64,000 nucleotides of DNA from Streptomyces sp. NBC_00878 (GTDB lineage Bacteria; Actinomycetota; Actinomycetes; Streptomycetales; Streptomycetaceae): assembly GCF_026341515.1 (NCBI RefSeq), contig NZ_JAPEOK010000001.1, forward strand, positions 7,750,001 through 7,814,000, read 5' to 3'. The notes under the pieces were generated by a model. The model had not been told where the DNA came from. It saw only the letters and a list, made by a program, of their open reading frames with translations, and did no database searches. Position 1 is the first letter of the stretch, and every line of letters starts with the position of its first letter. Positions 59,360-64,000 of the stretch are shown piece by piece. Both the position numbers and the translations under genes were made by a program.

Positions 59360-59515
59360 TCAGACCGATCCGGCGGGCTGCTGTCCGGCCGCCGCCTTCA
59401 GCCGCTTGCCCGAGTGTCGGCCCGCCCGTGTGTCATTGCGCTTGCGGTGACTTCCTTGCGGGCGGCCGTGGGTCCCGGTGCTTCGGCCGTACACCTCGGT
59501 GTTGTCCGGGTTCAC
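59360..59515 (-). CDS. possible 51-residue basic protein
   Basis: In the 371-bp gap 59236-59606 the minus strand has one frame with GC-rich third positions, starting at a GTG (59515) after GAGGG. The product is small and basic (YGRSTGTHGRPQGSHRKRND, then KRLKAAAGQQ). It could be a real small gene divergent from the nucleoside operon, or chance. The rest of the gap holds the LacI-type operator and promoter region of the amidohydrolase. Confidence 0.3.
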   Translation of the reverse strand: MNPDNTEVYGRSTGTHGRPQGSHRKRNDTRAGRHSGKRLKAAAGQQPAGSV

Positions 59516-59556
59516 GAAGCCCTGGCCCTCGTTGTCCCTGACCAGAAAGGGTTGTG

Positions 59557-59568
59557 CAAAACGTTTTG
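59557..59568 (+). promoter_or_regulatory. LacI-type operator CAAAACGTTTTG upstream of the amidohydrolase
   Basis: A perfect 12-bp palindrome with central CG, the standard form of LacI/GalR operators, 38 nt before the ATG. An identical palindrome lies at 63696-63707. The LacI gene of this group (60967-62025) is the obvious regulator. Confidence 0.8.
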
Positions 59569-59606
59569 GATCCTTAGCGTCCGGTTCGGACGGAAGGATC
59601 CGCATC

Positions 59607-60977
59607 ATGCGCCGACTGATCGTGACCTCCTGCTCGGTGCTCGTCGTGCCCGAGTCGGGCCCCTGCCGGGTGGAGCCGGACCAGGACATCGTGGTCGAGG
59701 ACGGAGTCATCGCCTGGCTGGGCCCGGCGGGCTCCCGACCGGACGCCGTTGGACCGGACGCCGCCGGGGCCGTCACCGCCGGCGCGGAGATCGTCGACGG
59801 TACGGGACTCGTCGCCGTACCCGGCCTGGTGAACGCCCACACGCACGGCCCCATGACGCTGATGCGCGGCGCCGCCGAGGACGTGAGTGTCGAGGACTGG
59901 TTCAACGAGCGGGTGTGGCCCATGGAGGTCAACCTCACCCCTGCCGACGTCGGGCTCGGTGCGGAGTTGGCGTGTGCGGAGATGCTGCTCAGCGGGGTCA
60001 CCACGTTCGCCGACCACTACTTCCACGCCGAGCGGATCGCCGACGCCGTCGTACGTACCGGAATCCGCGCCGACATCGCGCCGACCTACTTCAGCAGCCG
60101 GGGCCGGGCCGCCCTGGAGGAGAGCGCCGAGGTCGCCGCCGCCCTGCACGGTGCCGGTGGCGGGCGGGTCACCGCGTCGCTCGGCCCGCACGCGCCGTAC
60201 ACCGTCGACGACGCGGATCTGGTCCGGATCGCCGAGCTGGCCCGGGAGTTGGGCCTGCGGGTCCATATCCACGCCGCCGAGCATCTGGAGCAGACCGAGT
60301 CGAGTCTCGCGCGGCGTGGGATCACCCCCGTCACGGTGCTGGAGCGGACCGGTGTGCTGGACGCGGGCGCGCTGATCGCGCACGGGTGCGGCATCGTCCC
60401 GGACGACCTGCCGACGCTGGCGGCGCACCGGGACCGTACCGGCGTGGCCTGCTGTCCGAAGGTCTATCTGAAGCACGCGCTGCATCCGCTCACTCCGGTA
60501 CGGAGCCTGCTGGGCACGGGAGTTGCCGTCGGGGCCGGGACCGACGGGGCGGCAGGGCACAACACGCTGGACGTGTGGGAGGCGATGCGGCTGGTCGCGC
60601 TGACCCAGAAGCAGGCGGAGCGTGACGCCACCTGGATGACGGTCTCCGACACCGTCCGGCTGGCCACCCGCGGCGGCGCCCGGGCGCTCGGACTCGGCGA
60701 CCGGATCGGCGCGCTGGAGCCGGGCAGGGCCGGAGACATCGTGCTGGTCGACCTGGGCGGACCGCACTGCCGGCCGGTGCACGACCCGGTGGCGGCCCTC
60801 GTCTACAGCGCGCGGGCGAGCGATGTGCGCACGGTCGTGGTGGACGGGCGGGTCGTCGTGCAGGGCGGGCGGCTGCTGACGGTGGACCTGCCGGAGCTGC
60901 TCGCCGAGATCGAGGCCCGCGTGCCCGCGCTCCTTGACACCTCGCACGGCAGGGCGGTGCAGCACTATGACCCGTGA
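59607..60977 (+). CDS. Atz/Trz-family amidohydrolase (adenosine/guanine-type deaminase)
   Basis: A 456-residue metal-dependent hydrolase. Metal ligands are His78 and His80 (NAHTHGPMTLM), a third His in VHIHAAEHLEQTES, and the Asp in GAGTDGAAGHN; SLGPHAPYTVDD contains another active-site His. The family deaminates purine bases, nucleosides or S-adenosylhomocysteine-like compounds, or dechlorinates triazines. Next to a DeoD-type phosphorylase and a BMP/PnrA-type binding protein a nucleoside deaminase is most likely. The ATG at 59607 has GAAGGA upstream. The end overlaps the LacI start by 11 nt. Confidence 0.92.
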   Translation: MRRLIVTSCSVLVVPESGPCRVEPDQDIVVEDGVIAWLGPAGSRPDAVGPDAAGAVTAGAEIVDGTGLVAVPGLVNAHTHGPMTLMRGAAEDVSVEDWFNERVWPMEVNLTPADVGLGAELACAEMLLSGVTTFADHYFHAERIADAVVRTGIRADIAPTYFSSRGRAALEESAEVAAALHGAGGGRVTASLGPHAPYTVDDADLVRIAELARELGLRVHIHAAEHLEQTESSLARRGITPVTVLERTGVLDAGALIAHGCGIVPDDLPTLAAHRDRTGVACCPKVYLKHALHPLTPVRSLLGTGVAVGAGTDGAAGHNTLDVWEAMRLVALTQKQAERDATWMTVSDTVRLATRGGARALGLGDRIGALEPGRAGDIVLVDLGGPHCRPVHDPVAALVYSARASDVRTVVVDGRVVVQGGRLLTVDLPELLAEIEARVPALLDTSHGRAVQHYDP

Positions 60978-62025
60978 TCCTGACGAGGAGGCGGGCCGCC
61001 GACGGGTGCGGCGGCCCGCGTCGATCAAGGACGTGGCCGCCGCCGCCCGGGTCAGCCCGACCACCGTGTCGCACGTGCTCAGCGGCAACCGGCCGGTCGC
61101 GGAGGAGACCGCCGAGCGGGTCCGTGCGGTCGTCAGCCGGCTCGGCTACGTACCGGCCTCGACGGCCCGCAATCTGCAGGCCGGTTCGACCAGCGTCATA
61201 GGGCTGCTGGTGCCCGACATCACCAACCAGTTCTTCGCCGAACTCGCCAAGGGCGTCGACGACGCCGCCCACGACCTGGGCTACGGCGTCATCCTCTGCA
61301 ACACCGAGTTCGACCCCGACCGCGAGGACCGCTATCTGGAGATGCTCCGCGGCCGGTTCATCGACGGCATGGTGTACGCGTCCGGCTCGCCGCCCTCCCG
61401 CGGCCGACTGGCCTCACTGCTCGGCCGGTTCCCCATCGCCCTCGCCGACGAGGTCGTCCCCGGTCTGCTGGAGCAGACCATCCTGGTCACCGCCGACCAC
61501 CGCGCGGGCGGCCGGCTGATCGGGCAGCACCTGCGGGAGCTGGGCCATCGCCGGGTGCTGGCGATCAGCGGCCCGGTGGACCTGGTCAGCAGCCTGGAGC
61601 GGATCGCCGGTTTCCGGGAGGCGTTCGGCGACGCGGGCGTCACCGAGGTCGAGGGCGCCTTCGTCGAGCGGTCCGGCTACGACCTGGTCGCCGCGGCCCT
61701 GGAGAACGGCCGCCCGCGTCGCTTCACCGCGGTGTTCGCCGCCAACGACCTGATGGCACTCGGCGCGGTCGCCGCCCTGGAGGACGCGGGCCTGCGCGTC
61801 CCCGACGACGTCTCGGTGGCGGGCTTCGACGACATCATGCTCGCCTCCCGCGTCCACCCCCGCCTCACCACCGTCCACCAGCCCGCCTACGACGTCGGCC
61901 GCACGGCAGGCGCCCAACTCCTCAGCTACGTCCACCGCGACGAGGTGCCCCCCGCCTCCCGGCACATCCTGCCGGTCCGGCTGAAGGTCCGCGCCAGCAC
62001 GGCTCCCGTGCGACCGCCTCTCTGA
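60967..62025 (+). CDS. LacI-family transcriptional regulator
   Basis: A 352-residue repressor. The helix-turn-helix is [20 protein letters not shown] followed by the hinge helix [15 protein letters not shown]. The periplasmic-binding-like effector domain starts at [14 protein letters not shown] and contains [13 protein letters not shown] and [13 protein letters not shown]. The gene starts within the amidohydrolase end and so lies inside the operon it probably controls. The effector is likely a nucleoside or base. Two matching palindromes, before the amidohydrolase and before the lipoprotein, define a compact regulon. Confidence 0.94.
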   Translation: MTRDPDEEAGRRRVRRPASIKDVAAAARVSPTTVSHVLSGNRPVAEETAERVRAVVSRLGYVPASTARNLQAGSTSVIGLLVPDITNQFFAELAKGVDDAAHDLGYGVILCNTEFDPDREDRYLEMLRGRFIDGMVYASGSPPSRGRLASLLGRFPIALADEVVPGLLEQTILVTADHRAGGRLIGQHLRELGHRRVLAISGPVDLVSSLERIAGFREAFGDAGVTEVEGAFVERSGYDLVAAALENGRPRRFTAVFAANDLMALGAVAALEDAGLRVPDDVSVAGFDDIMLASRVHPRLTTVHQPAYDVGRTAGAQLLSYVHRDEVPPASRHILPVRLKVRASTAPVRPPL

Positions 62026-62120
62026 CCCACCCGTGCCCCGCGCCTCACGCCTCCGGCTGGGGCGCCGACGCTCCGCCACCGCACCCCCACCACACACACC
62101 ACTTGAAAGGCCGTGCCGCG

Positions 62121-62930
62121 ATGCCCCATGTCCTCGTCGTGGGTGAGTCCTGGTTCACCCACTCCGTCCACCAGAAGGGGTTCGACTCCTTCTTCACCTC
62201 CGAGTACGTCGAGGGCGCCCAGGTCTTCCTCGGCGCGCTGCGCGACCGCGGCCACACGGTGACGTACGTACCGGCGCACGAGATAGCGAGCAGGCTGCCC
62301 GCCACGGTCGAGGGCCTGGAGTCCTACGACGTCGTCGTGATCAGTGACGTCGGCGCCAACAGCTTCCAGCTCACGCCGGAGACCTTCGTCCGCTCGGTCC
62401 CCGTACCGGACCGGACGGAAGTGTTGCGGGCCTACGTCGAGCGTGGCGGGGGCCTGCTGATGGTGGGCGGCTACCTGACCTTCACCGGCATCGACGCCAA
62501 GGCCCGTTGGGGGCGCACCCCGCTGGCGAGCGCGCTGCCGGTCGCTCTGCACGACCGGGACGACCGCGTGGAACTGCCCGCCGGGGCCGCGCCACGGGTC
62601 GTCGCCCGGCACGAGGTGGTCGACGGGCTGCACGGGACCTGGCCGGATCTGCTCGGGCTCAACGAAGTGGCGGTACGGGACGGGGCGGAGCTGCTCGTCG
62701 AGTGCGCGGGCCATCCGCTGCTGGCGGTCGGCGGTTACGGCGCGGGAAGGTCGGCGGCCTTCACGTCCGATCTGGCGCCGCACTGGGCCCCGCCCGCGTT
62801 TCTGGACTGGAAGGGCTATCCCGAGCTGTGGGACCGGCTGGTCCGCTGGCTGGCCCGGACCCCGGTGGGGGAACTGGCCCAGGCCCCGGTGGGGGAGCCC
62901 GCCCAGGCCCCGGTGGGGGAGGACGTCTGA
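62121..62930 (+). CDS. glutamine-amidotransferase-like protein (COG5426/ThuA-like)
   Basis: A 269-residue class I amidotransferase-fold protein. MPHVLVVGESWFTHSVHQKG, YDVVVISDVGANSF, VERGGGLLMVGGYLTFTG and VGGYGAGRSAAFTSDLAPHW are typical of the uncharacterised family that occurs with sugar or nucleoside hydrolases. A nucleophilic cysteine at the usual elbow is not present (LMVGGYL), so true glutaminase activity is doubtful. The C-terminus has three copies of an 8-residue repeat (TPVGELAQ, APVGEPAQ, APVGEDV) from a 24-bp tandem repeat. Its stop overlaps the phosphorylase ATG by one base. Confidence 0.88.
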   Translation: MPHVLVVGESWFTHSVHQKGFDSFFTSEYVEGAQVFLGALRDRGHTVTYVPAHEIASRLPATVEGLESYDVVVISDVGANSFQLTPETFVRSVPVPDRTEVLRAYVERGGGLLMVGGYLTFTGIDAKARWGRTPLASALPVALHDRDDRVELPAGAAPRVVARHEVVDGLHGTWPDLLGLNEVAVRDGAELLVECAGHPLLAVGGYGAGRSAAFTSDLAPHWAPPAFLDWKGYPELWDRLVRWLARTPVGELAQAPVGEPAQAPVGEDV

Positions 62931-63679
62931 TGGGCACCCCGCACATCTCCGCCGCCCCCGGTGACTTCGCCCAGGGCGTGCTGATGCCGGGCGACCCGCG
63001 CCGTGCGCGCCGGATCGCCGAAACGGTTCTCGAGGACGCCCGGCTGGTCACCGACGTGCGCGGCATCGAGGGATACACCGGAACGTACCGAGGCGTGCCC
63101 CTGTCCGTCCTGGCCTCCGGCATGGGGATGCCGTCGGTCACGATCTACGCCACCGAGCTCTTCCGCTTCTACGGCGTGCGCAGCATCGTGCGGGTGGGAA
63201 CCGCGGGCGGCATACCCGCCTCGGTGGGTCTGCGCGACGTCGTCGTGGCCACCGCCGCCCACACCGACTCCGCGATGAGCGGCCGCCGTATCGACGGGGT
63301 GCAGCTGAGCCACGCCGCCGCCTTCGGCCTGGCCACGGCCGCCGCACAGGCCGCCGGGACCGGGACCGGGGACGTGACCGGAGGGGGCGGCGCCGGACCG
63401 CGCGTACACGTAGGGCCCGTGTTCACCAGCGACCACTTCTACCTGGAGCGTCCCGCACTGTTCGAGCGGCTGGAGGCGCACGGCACCCTGGCCGTGGAGA
63501 TGGAGGCCGCGGGCCTGTACGCGACCGCCGCCGCCGAGGGCGGTCACGCGCTCGCCGTCCTGACCGTCAGCGATCACGTGCGCCGCGCGGAGGCGCTCAC
63601 CGCGGCCGAGCGCGAGACGGACTTCGACCGGGCCGCCACCATCGCCGCCACCGCGCTGCTCGCGGAAACAATTTACTAA
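62930..63679 (+). CDS. purine-nucleoside phosphorylase (DeoD type)
   Basis: A 249-residue phosphorylase. The phosphate-binding start is MPGDPRRARRIAETVLED, followed by GMGMPSVTIYATELF, VRVGTAGGIP, and the nucleoside-binding block AVEMEAAGLYATAA with LTVSDHV. It converts purine nucleosides and phosphate into base and ribose 1-phosphate. The ATG overlaps the stop of the preceding gene (TGATG). A Gly/Thr-rich insertion lies at about residues 143-156. Placed after a deaminase and before a nucleoside-binding lipoprotein, it completes a salvage route. Confidence 0.94.
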   Translation: MGTPHISAAPGDFAQGVLMPGDPRRARRIAETVLEDARLVTDVRGIEGYTGTYRGVPLSVLASGMGMPSVTIYATELFRFYGVRSIVRVGTAGGIPASVGLRDVVVATAAHTDSAMSGRRIDGVQLSHAAAFGLATAAAQAAGTGTGDVTGGGGAGPRVHVGPVFTSDHFYLERPALFERLEAHGTLAVEMEAAGLYATAAAEGGHALAVLTVSDHVRRAEALTAAERETDFDRAATIAATALLAETIY

Positions 63680-63695
63680 CACACGACCCCATAGC

Positions 63696-63707
63696 CAAAA
63701 CGTTTTG
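63696..63707 (+). promoter_or_regulatory. LacI-type operator CAAAACGTTTTG upstream of the lipoprotein gene
   Basis: Same perfect 12-bp palindrome as at 59557-59568, 61 nt before the BMP lipoprotein start and 16 nt after the phosphorylase stop. It gives the transporter genes their own regulated promoter inside the cluster. Confidence 0.8.
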
Positions 63708-63768
63708 CATTGCATAGCTTTCGGCCAACACCAGAGAACGGCCCCGTCAGAGAAAGAGAATCCAGACG

Positions 63769-64000
63769 ATGAACAAGATCAGAATTCTGGGGGCCGTCGC
63801 GGCGTTCTCCCTCGCACTCGCCGGATGCGGTGCCTCGACCGCCTCGGACTCCGATCAGTCCGGGAAATCCGGGAAGCTGAGAATCAAGTTCGTCATCAAC
63901 GGAAACCTCGGCGACCGGTCCTTCTTCGACTCGGCGTACGCGGGCCTGGAGAGGACCGAGAAGGACCTCGGCTACAGCCTGAAGGTCGTCGAGCTGGGCG
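63769..64000 (+). CDS. BMP/PnrA-type nucleoside-binding lipoprotein, cut by window end
   Basis: The first 77 codons of an ABC-transporter binding protein. A signal peptide with lipobox LALAGC (Cys20) is followed by a short Ser/Asp-rich linker and FVINGNLGDRSFFDSAYAGL, the conserved N-terminal block of the basic membrane protein (BMP) family, whose members bind purine nucleosides (for example PnrA). The remainder and presumably the ABC ATPase and permeases lie beyond the window. A LacI-type operator stands upstream. Confidence 0.9.
   Translation, partial: MNKIRILGAVAAFSLALAGCGASTASDSDQSGKSGKLRIKFVINGNLGDRSFFDSAYAGLERTEKDLGYSLKVVELG

Overview
The window is high-GC actinobacterial DNA and looks like a Streptomyces chromosome. 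Codons have strongly GC-rich third positions, GTG and TTG starts are common, translational overlaps of the ATGA/TGATG type are frequent, and several Streptomyces-style families are present (DUF5336, F420-dependent luciferase-like oxidoreductase, DesK/DesR-type two-component system with ABC exporter, RNase H/acid-phosphatase fusion). No tRNA, rRNA, CRISPR array or replication origin was seen. The one structural RNA is RNase P RNA (rnpB) at 36187-36606.

From 1 to about 36.2 kb the layout looks like ordinary chromosome. It holds a three-gene binding-protein/VWA/membrane cluster (81-3626), a luciferase-like oxidoreductase, a DUF5336 membrane protein, a cell-wall amidase, a small secreted protein, a methyltransferase and an MFS pump. 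Next come two blocks of CoA-ester catabolism, 10211-13666 (fused acyl-CoA dehydrogenase, SCP-x-type thiolase) and 19640-22774 (MaoC hydratase, zinc alcohol dehydrogenase, SDR), separated by a second MFS pump and a DesR/DesK/ABC operon. Both CoA blocks, and the luciferase-like gene, carry the same upstream palindrome TATCTGAC-N5-GTCAG. The two CoA blocks also carry a site that exactly fits the KstR consensus TnnAACnnGTTnnA, so they probably form one lipid or steroid-like regulon. The housekeeping stretch then runs nif3-like, zinc-ribbon protein, RNase H/phosphatase, KDPG aldolase, yaaA, RNB ribonuclease, MerR, TetR, AraC, EamA transporter, rnpB. The EamA reading frame runs about 180 nt into rnpB on the same strand.

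Immediately after rnpB the DNA becomes accessory. Positions 36.6-38.5 kb are a junkyard of gene fragments: thioredoxin reductase, arsenate reductase, two IS5-type transposase pieces, phosphonopyruvate decarboxylase and a DUF3320 helicase tail. Two large tandem paralogues follow (39043-43248). Each joins an N-terminal PD-(D/E)xK-like motif to a DUF2075/Schlafen-type ATPase-helicase, and each is preceded by nearly the same leader hairpin that buries the Shine-Dalgarno sequence. They are good candidates for a nuclease-helicase defence pair. A GntR-controlled catabolic group (43809-47896: GntR, cupin, nitrilase, MHS transporter, DUF2848) and an APH-like kinase come next.

Positions 49232-57345 hold the most unusual block. 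A Trypco2 protein overlaps a 1257-residue trypsin-P-loop NTPase-TPR protein; a heme peroxidase/alpha-dioxygenase-like enzyme follows, and 1 nt later a second trypsin-like protease fused to an alpha/beta hydrolase. This resembles the protease-NTPase conflict systems of multicellular bacteria, with an effector pair I do not recognise as a described set. A LysM/peptidoglycan-binding protein and a multispanning membrane protein follow.

The right end (59607-64000) is a purine-nucleoside salvage group: Atz/Trz-type amidohydrolase, LacI regulator, glutamine-amidotransferase-like protein, DeoD-type phosphorylase, and the start of a BMP/PnrA-type binding lipoprotein cut by the window edge. Perfect CAAAACGTTTTG LacI-type palindromes precede both the amidohydrolase and the lipoprotein.
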